Assembly: GCF_000745235.1 (NCBI RefSeq)
Contig: NZ_JQNL01000001.1
Span: 868,001-932,000 of the forward strand
DNA length: 64,000 nt
Direction: 5' to 3'
Source of the DNA: Luteibacter mycovicinus
Lineage (GTDB): Bacteria > Pseudomonadota > Gammaproteobacteria > Xanthomonadales > Rhodanobacteraceae
Shown here: positions 52,335 through 63,142 of the stretch, piece after piece
Position numbering within the stretch: the first letter of the stretch is position 1
Layout of the letters: every line of letters begins with the position of its first letter
The notes under the pieces: generated by a model
Databases searched by the model: none
What the model saw: only the letters and a program-made list of their open reading frames with translations
Told to the model about the DNA's origin: nothing
Program-made: the position numbers and the translations under genes

Positions 52335-53059
52335 CCGACACCATCTTCGTCACCGGCTCCAGCCGTGGCATCGGCCGCGCGATCGCGTTGAATCTCGCGG
52401 ACGCCGGTTACGACCTCGTGGTGCATTGCCGCTCACGCCGGGAGGAAGCCGACGCCGTCGTCGCGCAGATCGTCGCCAGGGGCCGCAACGCCCGCGTCGT
52501 GCAGTTCGACATCTCGGACCGCGCGGCATCCGCCGCCGCTCTCGAGGCGGACGTCGCCGGAAACGGTGCGTATTACGGCGTGGTCTGCAACGCCGGCCTC
52601 ACCCGTGACGGCGCGTTCCCCGGACTGACCTCCGACGACTGGGACCAGGTGCTGCGGACCAACCTCGATGGCTTCTACAACGTGCTGCACCCGCTGGTGA
52701 TGCCGATGATCCGTCGGCGCAAGCCGGGCCGTATCGTCTGCATCACGTCGGTCTCGGGCATCATCGGCAACCGGGGACAGGTGAACTACAGCGCGTCCAA
52801 GGCCGGTGTCATCGGCGCGGCGAAGGCACTGGCCGTCGAGCTGGCCAAGCGCAAGATCACGGTGAACTGTGTGGCGCCGGGCCTGATCGACACGGACATG
52901 CTCGACCCCGAGGTGCCGGTGGAGCAGATTCTCAAGGTGATTCCCATGGAGCGTACGGGTACGCCGGAAGAAGTGGCGGCGGCGGTACGCTTTCTGGTCA
53001 GTCCGGAAGCGGGTTACATCACGCGACAGGTGCTGGCGGTGAATGGCGGGCTTTGCTGA
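52331..53059 (+). CDS. 3-oxoacyl-ACP reductase (FabG-like, ApeQ type)
   Basis: A 242-aa short-chain dehydrogenase. The cofactor motif is TGSSRGIGRA, the catalytic residues are Ser142 region, Tyr153 and Lys157 in NYSASKAGV, and the C-terminal RFLVSPEAGYITRQVLAVNGGL is typical of FabG. It reduces 3-ketoacyl-ACP with NADPH. It is the last gene of the operon and overlaps the dehydratase by ATGA. No enoyl reductase is encoded, which fits a fully conjugated polyene product. Confidence 0.9.
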   Translation: MTDTIFVTGSSRGIGRAIALNLADAGYDLVVHCRSRREEADAVVAQIVARGRNARVVQFDISDRAASAAALEADVAGNGAYYGVVCNAGLTRDGAFPGLTSDDWDQVLRTNLDGFYNVLHPLVMPMIRRRKPGRIVCITSVSGIIGNRGQVNYSASKAGVIGAAKALAVELAKRKITVNCVAPGLIDTDMLDPEVPVEQILKVIPMERTGTPEEVAAAVRFLVSPEAGYITRQVLAVNGGLC

Positions 53060-53117
53060 GGAGCTCCGCGACAAAATATCGCCAGGAGGACCGGCTCGCG
53101 CCGGCGCGGTAGCGGGC

Positions 53118-53123
53118 TAAGCT
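53118..53123 (+). promoter_or_regulatory. candidate -10 box (TAAGCT) for the FUSC gene
   Basis: TAAGCT ends six bases before the ATG at 53130, so the transcript would be leaderless. It marks the FUSC gene as a separate unit from the pigment operon. Confidence 0.35.
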
Positions 53124-53129
53124 AAGGCC

Positions 53130-55244
53130 ATGCTCTCCTTACGTCACCTGGCAGAATCCGACCGCTTCGCCGATGTCATGCGGGTGCTCCTCGCACTGAC
53201 CGGCATCGCCTTATGGTGCACGCTCGCCGGCCCGGCCGAGGCGATCGTCCCCGCGCTGCTCGGCGCCATCGCCTGCGCTCTGGCCGAGACCGATGACGCC
53301 TGGCGGGGCCGCCTGCGCGGGCTGATCGTGACCTTGCTGTGCTTCGCGCTCGCCGCGGCCGCGGTGAAGGCCTGCATCGGCACGCCACCGCTGTTCGCGA
53401 TACTGCTGCCGGTGGGCACGTTTCTTCTTGTCATGCTCGGTGCCGCCAGCGGGCGATACGCCACGATCGCCACGGCCACGCTGATCCTCTCGGTCTACAC
53501 CATGATCGCCACCGACAGCGCAGGCGCGGCAGCTGGCGGCTGGCATGGCACGCTGGCGATCCTCGCCGGCGCGGCATGGTACGGATCGCTCTCACTGCTG
53601 TGGAGTGCGCTCGCACCTCAGCGTGCGGTCCGCCATGCACTCGCCCGGCTGTTCGAATCGCTGGCCGCGTTGATCGAGGCGAAGGCGGCGCTGTTCGAAC
53701 CCGTACGCGGCCTCGATCGCGACGCGCTGCACATCGAGTTCTCGAAGCGCAACCTGCGCACGGTGGAAGCGCTGACCGCTGCGCGCATCGCGCTGCTCGA
53801 TCGCATCGGACGCCGCCAGCCACGCGGGCGTTCCGCGGCTCGTCTGGGCATGTTCTTCGTCGCCCAGGACATCCACGAGCGGATCAGCTCGTCGCACTAC
53901 CCGTACGACGAACTGGCAGGCGCGCTCTACCACAGCGACCTCATGTTCCGCTTCGGACGACTTCTGCGATTGCAGGCCATCGCCTGTCGCGAGCGCGCCG
54001 ATGCGATTCGCGAGGTCGCTCCGCTGCGATCCATTGCCTTGCCGCGCGCCGCACTGGACGACCTGCGCGAGGCGCTGGCGTACCGCCGCCGCAGCGACCC
54101 GCCGGACGAAGCGATCGACGACGCGTTGTCGGCCTTGCTGAGCAACATGGACCGCCTCCAAGCCGGCATCGAAGACGAAGGCAGCCTGCGCGAGGACGCC
54201 GACATTTCGTTGCAGGGCAACGAGCCCGCGTCGATCCGCGAAGCATTGGGCAGGGTGCGCCTCCGTCTGAACCGCCGCTCGATGCATTTTCGTCATGCCA
54301 TGCGCCTGGCGATCGGTATGCTCGCAGGTTACGCGTTGATGCTTGGCCTGCACCCGACCCACGGCTACTGGATTCTCCTGACGACGCTGTTCGTCTGTCA
54401 GCCCAGCTATGGCGCCACGCGACGTCGCATGGTCCAGCGTATCGCCGGCACCACGGCCGGGCTGGTCGTCGGCTGGGCGCTGCTGCGTCTGTTGCCGCCG
54501 GGCGACTGGCGACTGCCGGTGCTCGTGGCGACAGGTGCCGCGTTCTTCGCCTTCCGGCTCCGCCGTTATGCGCTGGCGACCGGCGTCATCACGCTGTTCG
54601 TGCTGCTCTGCTTCGATCGCGTCGGTGCCGGGTACGACGCCATCGGTCCGCGACTGCTCGATACCTTGCTCGGCGCGGTGGTCGCCGCCGCGGTCATTCG
54701 CTTCGTGCTGCCCGACTGGCGGGTGCGCCGGCTCGACGACATCGTGGCCGATGCCTTGCTGGCCTATGGACGCTACCTGGAGCGGATCGCCGACCAGTAC
54801 GCTCACGGCAAGGTGGACGACCTGCCCTATCGCATCGCCCGACGGGATGCGCACGCGGCACAGGCCGCCGTGGCCGGGAATGTCACGGAACTACTGGGCG
54901 AACCCGGCCATTCGCGCGATCTCGGTGAGCGTGCCCTTCGCCTGCTCACGGCACTTCAGGCGGGACTGTCCCACCTGTCGACCCTGGGTGCACACCGGCA
55001 ATCCCTGCCGGCGGACGACGCGCTGGCGCTGCAGGCGCTGGCTCGCCACATTACCCACGGCTTCGACGCCCTGGCGGGGCACATCCGCACCGGCACGGTC
55101 GCACCGCCGCTCGGCACGCCGGCGCTCCTGGTCGGCACGTCGAAGCGGGTCATGTTGGGCGCCGAAACGGTACGCCTGGTCGATCGCCAGTGCCTGCTGC
55201 TGATCCGAGTGCACGACCGTATCGCGGCCATTCCGAAGGCCTGA
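53130..55244 (+). CDS. FUSC-family inner-membrane transporter (YccS/AaeB-like)
   Basis: A 704-aa protein with an N-terminal bundle of hydrophobic helices, a cytosolic middle region (about 170-390), and a second membrane bundle ([51 protein letters not shown]). The latter block is the FUSC-domain signature. Family members such as AaeB export aromatic carboxylic acids, and YccS-like members are uncharacterised. It begins 70 bases after the pigment operon, so aromatic-precursor export is plausible but not shown. Confidence 0.82.
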   Translation: MLSLRHLAESDRFADVMRVLLALTGIALWCTLAGPAEAIVPALLGAIACALAETDDAWRGRLRGLIVTLLCFALAAAAVKACIGTPPLFAILLPVGTFLLVMLGAASGRYATIATATLILSVYTMIATDSAGAAAGGWHGTLAILAGAAWYGSLSLLWSALAPQRAVRHALARLFESLAALIEAKAALFEPVRGLDRDALHIEFSKRNLRTVEALTAARIALLDRIGRRQPRGRSAARLGMFFVAQDIHERISSSHYPYDELAGALYHSDLMFRFGRLLRLQAIACRERADAIREVAPLRSIALPRAALDDLREALAYRRRSDPPDEAIDDALSALLSNMDRLQAGIEDEGSLREDADISLQGNEPASIREALGRVRLRLNRRSMHFRHAMRLAIGMLAGYALMLGLHPTHGYWILLTTLFVCQPSYGATRRRMVQRIAGTTAGLVVGWALLRLLPPGDWRLPVLVATGAAFFAFRLRRYALATGVITLFVLLCFDRVGAGYDAIGPRLLDTLLGAVVAAAVIRFVLPDWRVRRLDDIVADALLAYGRYLERIADQYAHGKVDDLPYRIARRDAHAAQAAVAGNVTELLGEPGHSRDLGERALRLLTALQAGLSHLSTLGAHRQSLPADDALALQALARHITHGFDALAGHIRTGTVAPPLGTPALLVGTSKRVMLGAETVRLVDRQCLLLIRVHDRIAAIPKA

Positions 55245-55324
55245 TTGCTGCGTCGCGCCGTGGCTTGACGGCGTGCGCACGCTACGATGGGCAGGTTTCC
55301 CCATCCCTTTTCCGGAGTTGCACC

Positions 55325-56482
55325 ATGCGCCCGTTCTCCCTCGGCGACGACCTCGACCTCCTGCGTGAAAGCGTCCGCGCGTTCGCCGACAAGGAAATCG
55401 CACCGCGCGCGGATCGCATCGATCGCGAAAACGTGTTTCCGGAAGACCTCTGGCGCAAGTTCGGCGAGATGGGCCTGCTCGGTATCACCATTCCCGAGGA
55501 ATACGGCGGCTCCGGCCTGGGCTTTCTTGCGCACATGATCGCGATGGAGGAGATCTCGCGCGCGTCGGCCTCGGTCGGTCTGTCCTACGGTGCGCACTCC
55601 AATCTCTGCGTGCAGAACATCTACCACAACGGCAACGACGAACAGCGTCGCAAGTACCTTCCGAAACTCGCGACCGGCGAGTGGGTCGGCGCGCTGGCGA
55701 TGAGCGAGCCGGGCGCCGGTTCGGACGTCGTCGGATCGATGAGCTGCAAGGCCGAACTGATCGACGGCAAGTGGGTGGCCAACGGCACCAAGATGTGGAT
55801 CACCAACGGTCCCGACGCCGACGTGTTGCTGGTCTACATGCGCACCGCCCCGCGCCCCGCGGGCAGCCGCTGCATGACCGCATTCATCGTCGAGAAGGGC
55901 ATGAAGGGTTTCTCGACGGCGCAGAAACTCGACAAGCTGGGCATGCGCGGCTCCAACACCTGCGAACTGGTGTTCGACAACTGCGAGATTCCCGCCGAAA
56001 ACATCGTCGGCGAAGTGAACGAAGGCGTGCGCGTGCTGATGGGCGGGCTGGACACCGAACGCCTGGTGCTGTCCGGCGGTCCCATCGGCATCATGCAGGC
56101 GGCGGTGGATCTCGTGCTTCCGTATGTCCGCGAGCGAAAGCAGTTCAACGCGCCGATCGGTACGTTCGGCATGATGCAAGGCAAGGTCGCGGACATGTAC
56201 ACCGCGCTGCAGTCGTCACGCGGGTTCGCTTACATGGTGGCCCAGCAGTTCGACAACGGGGTGAAGTCGCGCATCGACCCCGCCGCCTGCCTGCTCAACG
56301 CCTCGACCAACGCGGTGAAGGTCGCCCTGGAAGCGATCCAGTCACTGGGCGGAAACGGCTACATCAACGAATTCCCGGCGGGCCGGTTGCTGCGCGACGC
56401 CAAGCTCTACGAGATCGGCGCCGGCACCAACGAGATCCGTCGCATGCTGATCGGCCGTGAACTGTTCCACGGCAAGTCGTAA
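55325..56482 (+). CDS. liuA: isovaleryl-CoA dehydrogenase
   Basis: A 385-aa FAD acyl-CoA dehydrogenase. Signatures are [56 protein letters not shown] and the C-terminal [47 protein letters not shown]. The catalytic Glu of isovaleryl-CoA dehydrogenases sits near TERLVLS rather than in the C-terminal region (where Gly replaces it in YEIGAGT), matching this protein. It makes 3-methylcrotonyl-CoA in leucine degradation. GGAG precedes ATG 55325. Confidence 0.88.
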   Translation: MRPFSLGDDLDLLRESVRAFADKEIAPRADRIDRENVFPEDLWRKFGEMGLLGITIPEEYGGSGLGFLAHMIAMEEISRASASVGLSYGAHSNLCVQNIYHNGNDEQRRKYLPKLATGEWVGALAMSEPGAGSDVVGSMSCKAELIDGKWVANGTKMWITNGPDADVLLVYMRTAPRPAGSRCMTAFIVEKGMKGFSTAQKLDKLGMRGSNTCELVFDNCEIPAENIVGEVNEGVRVLMGGLDTERLVLSGGPIGIMQAAVDLVLPYVRERKQFNAPIGTFGMMQGKVADMYTALQSSRGFAYMVAQQFDNGVKSRIDPAACLLNASTNAVKVALEAIQSLGGNGYINEFPAGRLLRDAKLYEIGAGTNEIRRMLIGRELFHGKS

Positions 56483-56491
56483 TCCGCCGGC

Positions 56492-59325
56492 CTACCAGTT
56501 CATCCGGAAACTCGCGTTCGCCGAACGCGAGTGATCGCGGTCCGCGAAACGCTGGTCGACGTTGAAGCCCAGCTGGGTACTGGCCGTCATGTCCCAGCCG
56601 AGCGACACGCCTGCCGTGCCGGCCCGGCGCGACAGGCCGATGCCGTCGACCGGCGCCCACTGCGAAAAGCCCGTGTAGCGTGCCGCGAAGACCTCGCCCT
56701 TCGTCGCGAACGCATTCTGCCAACCCAGCTTCGCATCCAGATGTAGCGCACCGCGCGTGGTGAGCCACGAACCGCCCGCGCGAAGCCCGAACCCCGCCTG
56801 CCAGCGCGAGGTGGTGTGGCCATCGGCGGTCAGTCCAAAGCCGTCGCCACCGGTTTCCGAGAAACCATCGCGGCGGATGCTCGCGTACTCGACGTTGGCG
56901 AACGGCGTGAGCGTGAACGCGCCCGCATGGCTGCGGAAGCCGACCTCGCCGTAAGCGGACTGGTAGCTGCCGTTCTGGTCGCTGCCCGCGAACGCGGCCT
57001 GGTCGCCGAAACGCAGCAGGCGGCGCATGTCGCCACGGAAACTGCCGAAGCCGAACTGCCCCACCCCGTACCAGTTGGCGCCACGCGAGCCGGCATAGAA
57101 CATGCCGGCGGTGGAACGGCTGCGCTGGCGATCGAAGCTGCCGTCGAGCTGGCCGTGGCTCGACATCTGCGCGACGGCGACGCCGGCGAAGCCGTTGAGG
57201 CCGAGACGGATGTCGTTGCCGACCAGGCCACCGTTGAGGTTGAAACCGACGTTGCCGAACCCGCCGCGGCTCATGCCCCCGCGTGAATCGAGGGACTGCG
57301 TCCACGCACCAGAGCCTTGCTGGTCCAGGTGTGAGATCAGCGCGTCGTTGCTGGCATCGATACCGGCGAGCGTCACGGCGGTGCCAGCGGCATACAGCTG
57401 GCCGGAGAGAGACTCCAGCGAGGCCCTCGCCACCGCGTCCGTGCGCGACTGCTGGATCTGGCCGGCGGCGACGAGCGTCGTCACGGGCGGCGCGGATGCC
57501 GCCGCCACCGGGCCCGCCAGCGAGCCCTCGATCTGCTGGAAGGCTCCGTCAAGGCGCGTCGCCGAGGTCGTCGCCGCGGCCGAGCGCGCCATCACCGCAT
57601 TCGAGTTCGCCACGGCGGTCACGCTCAGGCTGGTCGTGTCGAGCCAGATTTCCTTAGGTGCGTACTGGACCGTCGATGACAGGAAGACGCCTTGCGCGAA
57701 CGTCGTGCTGGTGAACGTGCCGGTCACCGAATCAGCGGTGACCAGTGACTGGTGACTGGTCACCGTGTAGCCGGGCACGGCGCCGGCGACATACAGATCG
57801 CCGCCAAAAATCCGTACGGCGCCGGCGACGTTCACGGGAGCGCCGAGGAGCAGCGAAAGACGCGATGGCCCGTAAAGCCCGAGATCCGCCTTTATCTGGG
57901 TGGGATGCGCCGTCAGTTCGAGCGTGCCGTTGACGTCCACGCTGTCGCGGAAGCCGTTGGTCTGGCCCTGTCCGAGATCGCCGTGCACGATGAGCTTCGC
58001 TCCCACGTCCTGCACGGTGATTCGCGCCGCGGGAAGGTCTTTCATGACCTCTACGGTCGTCGTGTCCTGCGCATTCAGCGCGTAAAACGTATTCGTGCCC
58101 GTGATGGTCAGCTTGCCGCTACCGTAGACGTTGAGGCCGTCGCCGGAAATGTCGTTCGAAAACGTTACGTTGGCCGAGCCGATGTCCGCGCGGAAGGAAT
58201 GATCGAGCCTCGCCGGGCCAAGCATCGCCTTGCCGAGGTTGAGGCGGCCGTGCCCATAAATGGCGTCGACACCGGGATCGCCCAGATCGTCGGCCGTGCT
58301 GAACATGAGGTCGGCCAGCGCTTCGTTGTCGAAATGCGGAAAGGTCTGCAGGAGGACGGCCGCCGCGCCGGCGACCTGGGGGCGGCGAGCGACGTACCGG
58401 TCCACACCTGGTAGGCCGGCCTGGCGGCGGTCGACGACGCGGCCAGTGTCAGCACCTCACCCGGCGCCGCGATGCAGAACGCCTTCGCGTCTCCGCAACG
58501 GTTCGAATACGAGGCGATCTGGCTCGTGTCGTGGCTGTTCAGAGCGACAACGGCGATCCAGCCGCCCGCCACGGAAGGCGCGCGAAGCGGCAGCGCCGCG
58601 ATATCGGACGGATTCGCCGCGCCATCGTTTCCGGCCGCGAATACGTAGACCGTTCCGCTGGAGGAAAGCGCAGCGTGTTTATACGCATCGGCAAAGCTGG
58701 CCGTGGTGGCCGCATCGGACGCGTCCCAGTACAAGCCGCCCCACGAGTTGTTGGAGATACGCGCTCCCGCCTGGAACACGGCTTCGTTGACCGTGCCGAG
58801 CGGATCCGCCGAAGTCACCTTGTTGCCCTTGCCCGAACCGTCGTCCTTCGGCGTCGTATCGCTGACGATACGCGCGGAGACGATCGTCGCATCGGGAGCG
58901 ATGCCCCCGGCGAACTGGCCGAACGGCTTGCCCGCGGCGATTTCGGCCACGGCGGTGCCGTGTCCGACAACATCGTCGACCTTGAGGTTGTTGGTGCCCG
59001 GATCGACGTAAGTGAACTTGTTGGTCACCCGGCCGGAAAGCGCCGGGCTCGCCGCCGTGACGCCGCTGTCGACGATGCCGATGGCGACGCCCGAACCGGT
59101 CAGGCCCGCGGCATGCGCGGCGTTCGCACCTGTCGCGGTCAGCTGGATATCCACCGGTGGCTGGTCGACCGGAGGGCTTGGCGTCTGCGGCGTCTGGGGC
59201 GCCACCACCTGTGGAATGTTGCGGCTCGGCGCACTGCTGCCGCCGCCACCGCAGGCGGTCAGACCCAGGCTCACGCACACGGCCAGCGCAAGCTCGCGCT
59301 GACGCAGCAGATTCGTCGTATTCAC
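56492..59325 (-). pseudogene. subtilisin-like autotransporter protease, frameshifted at its active-site motif
   Basis: A lipidated serine autotransporter like NalP/SphB1. The N-terminus has lipobox LTAC (Cys25) and a Gly/Ser tether. The S8 domain has Asp86 in GIVDSGV, His122 in VVGHGTAVAE and Ser312 in GTSLAAP. Just after that motif the frame breaks at a five-base C run (plus-strand G at 58378-58382): one more C would continue into QVAGAAAVLLQTF, which is found in the next frame to 56492. The rest is a passenger and a C-terminal beta barrel ending ASFRMNW. As sequenced it is interrupted; restored length would be about 944 aa. Sequencing error or phase variation are possible. Confidence 0.8.
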
Positions 59326-59587
59326 GTTATACCCCTGATTTCAGACGTCAATGTCCCACGCCGACTCTGGCGGACATGTGGAACGGATGGTGCCACACGA
59401 CTTTGCGAAAAATCTCATCCAGTCGGCAAAATATTGAACCCGTCCGTGAAAACTGCCGCCGGCACGGCATCGCGGGGCCGCCCAGGGGCGTGTCGCAGCG
59501 CAGATTGCCCCTCCCCTGCTGCCACTGCGATACTCGACCGGTTTCCGTCCTCCCCAGGGCGGCCATACGATGTCCCACGGAGTCCCC

Positions 59588-60763
59588 ATGTCTGAGATCG
59601 TCATCGCGGGTGCCAAGCGCACCGCCATCGGTTCTTTCCTCGGTCAGTTCACCGGCGTCCCCTCGCCCACGCTCGGCTCGGTCGCCATCAAGGCGGCGCT
59701 CGAACAGTCCGGCATCGCGCCGGCCGATGTCAGTGAAGTGATCATGGGCTGCGTGCTGCCCGCGAATCTCGGCCAGGCGCCCGCGCGCCAGGCGTCTCTC
59801 CAGGCCGGCCTGCCGACCTCGGCGGGCTGCACCACCATCAACAAGGTGTGCGGTTCCGGCATGAAGGCCATGATGCTGGCCCACGACCTGATCAAGGCCG
59901 GGTCGGCTTCCATCGTCGTCGCGGGTGGCATGGAGTCCATGACCAACGCGCCGCACATGGTCAACGCGCGCACAGGCATCCGCTATGGCGACGGTCAGCT
60001 GGTCGACCACATGGCGTGGGACGGGCTGACCAACCCGTACGACGGTCAGTCGATGGGCGTGTTCGGCGAACGGTGCGCGGACAAGTACCACTTCACCCGC
60101 GAAGAGCAGGACGCCTTCGCGATCGCTTCGGTCGAACGCGCGCAGGCGGCGCAGAAGGCCGACGCGTTCGCTGGCGAGATCGTTCCGGTCACCGTGCAGG
60201 GTCGCAAGGGCCCGCAGGACTTCGCCGAGGACGAACAGCCGGGCCGCTCCGATACCGCTAAAATCCCGACCCTGCGCGCCGCCTTCCGCAAGGAAAACGG
60301 CACGATCACCGCCGCCAGCTCCTCCAGCATCTCCGACGGCGCCGCCGCGCTCGTGCTGCTTTCCGCCGATGAGGCAAAGGCGCGTGGCGTCACCGCGCTG
60401 GCTCGTATCGTCGCCCACGCCACGCATTCGCAGGAGCCGGAGTGGTTCACCACGGCGCCGGTCGGCGCCATTTCGAAGGTGCTCGCGAAGGCGGGCTGGT
60501 CCGTCGGCGACGTCGATCTGTTTGAAATCAACGAGGCGTTCGCCGTGGTGCCGATGGCGGTCATGCGCGAGCTGGACGTGCCGCACGACAAGGTCAACGT
60601 CCACGGCGGCGCATGCGCACTGGGCCACCCGATCGGCGCAAGCGGCGCCCGCATCGTGGTCACCCTTCTCAATGCGTTGACGGCCCGTGGCGCAAAAAGG
60701 GGTGTCGCCGCGCTGTGTATCGGTGGCGGCGAGGCAACGGCAATCGCCATCGAACTGGTGTGA
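59588..60763 (+). CDS. acetyl-CoA acetyltransferase (thiolase)
   Basis: A 391-aa thiolase. The nucleophile Cys lies in TINKVCGSGMKA, His in GGACALGHPIGASGARI, and the second Cys in ALCIGGGEATA; all three active-site elements are present. It converts two acetyl-CoA to acetoacetyl-CoA or the reverse, the last step of leucine and ketone-body breakdown. ATG 59588 has GGAG upstream and gives the normal N-terminus. It lies between liuA and liuB, separated by the autotransporter. Confidence 0.9.
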   Translation: MSEIVIAGAKRTAIGSFLGQFTGVPSPTLGSVAIKAALEQSGIAPADVSEVIMGCVLPANLGQAPARQASLQAGLPTSAGCTTINKVCGSGMKAMMLAHDLIKAGSASIVVAGGMESMTNAPHMVNARTGIRYGDGQLVDHMAWDGLTNPYDGQSMGVFGERCADKYHFTREEQDAFAIASVERAQAAQKADAFAGEIVPVTVQGRKGPQDFAEDEQPGRSDTAKIPTLRAAFRKENGTITAASSSSISDGAAALVLLSADEAKARGVTALARIVAHATHSQEPEWFTTAPVGAISKVLAKAGWSVGDVDLFEINEAFAVVPMAVMRELDVPHDKVNVHGGACALGHPIGASGARIVVTLLNALTARGAKRGVAALCIGGGEATAIAIELV

Positions 60764-60925
60764 AACCGGGGTCGAAGGGATAAAGCTCGCACCGAAACGT
60801 GATCACGCCAAATACATGGGCTTTAATGCCCACTGAAGCGGCACGATGAGGTTTATAGCTATGTCACGACAACTAGGCTATTAATACGCCCGCCTCACGG
60901 CATTCCACGGCTAAGGAGAAACACA

Positions 60926-61312
60926 ATGAATTTTACGCGTACCCTTCTCGCCTCTGCGCTCGTCGCGCTTCTGGCAGCTTGCAGCAACGGCGCGCAGGAT
61001 TCCGCGCAGGACGCCCAGAAGTCGGCTTCCGACGCCCAGCAGCAGGCTGACAAGGCCCAGCAGGCCGCCGACCAGTCGGCCAATGCCGCCACGTCGCAGG
61101 CTGCCGACCAGGCTCAGCAGTCCGCTGACCAGGCCAAGGACGCTGCCGCTCAGGCTTCGCAGGCCGCTTCGGCCTCGACCGCCGGTGGCGCTTCCGAGGC
61201 TGCCAAGGACGCCGCTTCCAACGCTGCTGATCAGGCCGACAAGTCGGCTGACCAGGCGAAGGACGCTGCTTCCAACGCTGACAGCGCTAAGGACGACAGC
61301 ACCAAGAAGTAA
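60926..61312 (+). CDS. Ala/Gln/Asp-rich coiled-coil lipoprotein
   Basis: A 128-aa lipoprotein with signal and lipobox LLAAC (Cys19). The mature part is almost entirely heptad-like repeats of AQ/AD/SADQA units, predicted to form a long alpha-helical coiled coil without Cys, Trp or aromatic residues, similar in style to Lpp. No sequence family is recognised with confidence. AAGGAGAAACACA precedes the ATG, and a terminator follows, so it is monocistronic and likely abundant. It is probably an envelope spacer or structural protein. Confidence 0.75.
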   Translation: MNFTRTLLASALVALLAACSNGAQDSAQDAQKSASDAQQQADKAQQAADQSANAATSQAADQAQQSADQAKDAAAQASQAASASTAGGASEAAKDAASNAADQADKSADQAKDAASNADSAKDDSTKK

Positions 61313-61335
61313 GCCTCACGGCTTACGGACGAAAG

Positions 61336-61363
61336 AGGGTCGCCTTCGGGCGGCCCTTTTTTC
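61336..61363 (+). terminator. rho-independent terminator after the lipoprotein gene
   Basis: GGGTCGCC-ttc-GGGCGGCCC hairpin (with one bulge) followed by six T residues. Confidence 0.78.
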
Positions 61364-61436
61364 TTGGCGCGTTGCAGCGTTTTCCTTCGGGTCCGCCCCG
61401 TTATGATGTTCGTTTAGTCCTCGCGCGAATGTCCCC

Positions 61437-63044
61437 ATGCCCATTCTCGATTCGCAGCTCGATACCCGTTCTTCCGAGTTCCAGGCGGCAAGCCTCCGCC
61501 TGCGCGCACTCACCGACGACCTGCGCGACACGCTGAAGCGGACGGCGGAAGGCGGCGGCGCGAAGGCGCGCGAAAAACACGTGGCGCGCGGCAAACTGCT
61601 GCCCCGGGAGCGCATCCGCGCCCTGCTCGACCCCGGCTCTCCGTTTCTCGAAATCGCTCCGCTCGCGGCGCACGGCATGTACGACGATGCCGCACCGGCG
61701 GCGGGCGTCATCGCAGGTATCGGCCGGGTCATGGGACAGGAAGTCGTCGTACTGGCCAACGACGCTACGGTCAAAGGCGGCACCTATTTCCCGATGACGG
61801 TGAAAAAACACCTGCGTGCCCAGGAAATCGCGATGGAGAATCGCCTTCCATGCATTTACCTGGTCGATTCCGGCGGCGCGTTCCTGCCGCTGCAGGACGA
61901 AGTCTTTCCCGACCGCGAGCACTTCGGCCGCATCTTCTACAACCAGGCGCGCATGAGCGCGCAGGGTATCCCGCAGATCGCCGTCGTCATGGGCTCATGC
62001 ACCGCGGGTGGCGCCTATGTGCCCGCGATGAGCGACGAGACCATCATCGTTCGCGAGCAGGGCACCATCTTCCTCGGCGGCCCGCCGCTGGTCAAAGCCG
62101 CCACCGGTGAAGTGGTCGACGCCGAGGCGCTGGGCGGCGCGGACGTACACACTGCGGTGTCCGGCGTCGCGGATCACTTCGCGGAGAACGACGCGCACGC
62201 CCTGGCTATCGCCCGCGACATCGTCGGATCGCTGAACCGGGTCAAGAAGCAGCCGCTGGCCGTGCGCGCGCCTGTCGAACCGCGCTTCGCCGCGGACGAA
62301 CTGTATGGGGTCATTCCGGAGGACACGCGGCGCCCGTTCGATATCCATGAAGTTATCGCACGCATCGTGGACGATTCCGAATTCCACGAATTCAAGGCAC
62401 GCTACGGCAAGACGCTCGTCACGGGCTTCGCACATATCCACGGTTATCCGGTGGGCATCGTCGCCAACAACGGCATTCTGTTCGGCGAGTCCGCGCAGAA
62501 GGGTGCGCACTTCATCGAACTGTGCAACCAACGCAACATACCTCTCGTGTTCCTGCAGAACATCACCGGATTCATGGTGGGCCGCAAGTACGAGAACGCA
62601 GGTATCGCCAAAGACGGCGCGAAGATGGTGACCGCGGTGGCCTGCTCGCACGTGCCCAAGTTCACCGTGGTCATCGGCGGCAGCTTCGGCGCGGGCAATT
62701 ACGCGATGTGCGGTCGCGCGTACGGCGCGCGTTTCCTCTGGATGTGGCCGAACGCGCGCATCAGCGTGATGGGTGGCGAACAGGCGGCGTCCGTGCTCGC
62801 CACCGTGCGCCGCGATGGCATCGAGGCCGGCGGTGGCTCGTGGAGCGCCGACGACGAAGAGGCGTTCAAGGCGCCCGTGCGTGACCAGTACGAACGTCAG
62901 GGTCACCCGTATTACGCCAGCGCGCGGCTCTGGGACGACGGCATCATCGATCCGGCCGACACCCGTCGGGTACTGGGCCTGGCCATCTCCGCCTCGCTCA
63001 ATGCGCCGATCGAACAGGGCCGGTTCGGCGTGTTCCGCATGTAA
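61437..63044 (+). CDS. liuB: methylcrotonyl-CoA carboxylase carboxyltransferase (beta) subunit
   Basis: A 535-aa carboxyltransferase of the acyl-CoA carboxylase beta family. It begins with the MCC-type N-terminus ([22 protein letters not shown], then [24 protein letters not shown]) and has the crotonase-like oxyanion regions [21 protein letters not shown] and [31 protein letters not shown], the latter characteristic of methylcrotonyl rather than propionyl carboxylase. It carboxylates 3-methylcrotonyl-CoA with biotin on the alpha subunit. The alpha subunit and hydratase genes are not in the window. Confidence 0.9.
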   Translation: MPILDSQLDTRSSEFQAASLRLRALTDDLRDTLKRTAEGGGAKAREKHVARGKLLPRERIRALLDPGSPFLEIAPLAAHGMYDDAAPAAGVIAGIGRVMGQEVVVLANDATVKGGTYFPMTVKKHLRAQEIAMENRLPCIYLVDSGGAFLPLQDEVFPDREHFGRIFYNQARMSAQGIPQIAVVMGSCTAGGAYVPAMSDETIIVREQGTIFLGGPPLVKAATGEVVDAEALGGADVHTAVSGVADHFAENDAHALAIARDIVGSLNRVKKQPLAVRAPVEPRFAADELYGVIPEDTRRPFDIHEVIARIVDDSEFHEFKARYGKTLVTGFAHIHGYPVGIVANNGILFGESAQKGAHFIELCNQRNIPLVFLQNITGFMVGRKYENAGIAKDGAKMVTAVACSHVPKFTVVIGGSFGAGNYAMCGRAYGARFLWMWPNARISVMGGEQAASVLATVRRDGIEAGGGSWSADDEEAFKAPVRDQYERQGHPYYASARLWDDGIIDPADTRRVLGLAISASLNAPIEQGRFGVFRM

Positions 63045-63142
63045 TGGGTTAACCGTTACACGTAAGGCGCTAACCGAAAAGGCATTCCTGTTCACGATTC
63101 CGGGTTTACGGGTGGCCCGTTACGCTTTACGCTTCCCGGTCC

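Noticed and set aside
53592..54854. 420-codon minus-strand frame opposite the FUSC gene
   Set aside because: Shadow frame; His/Arg/Gln-rich and without motifs.
58165..58378. C-terminal tail of the first autotransporter frame (RSPARRPSSCRP...)
   Set aside because: Arg/Ser-rich out-of-frame sequence produced by the frameshift; the proper continuation is in the neighbouring frame.
59326..59587. 262-base gap between the autotransporter and thiolase genes
   Set aside because: Checked on both strands for a small gene or RNA; only promoter-like space was seen, and no motif stood out.
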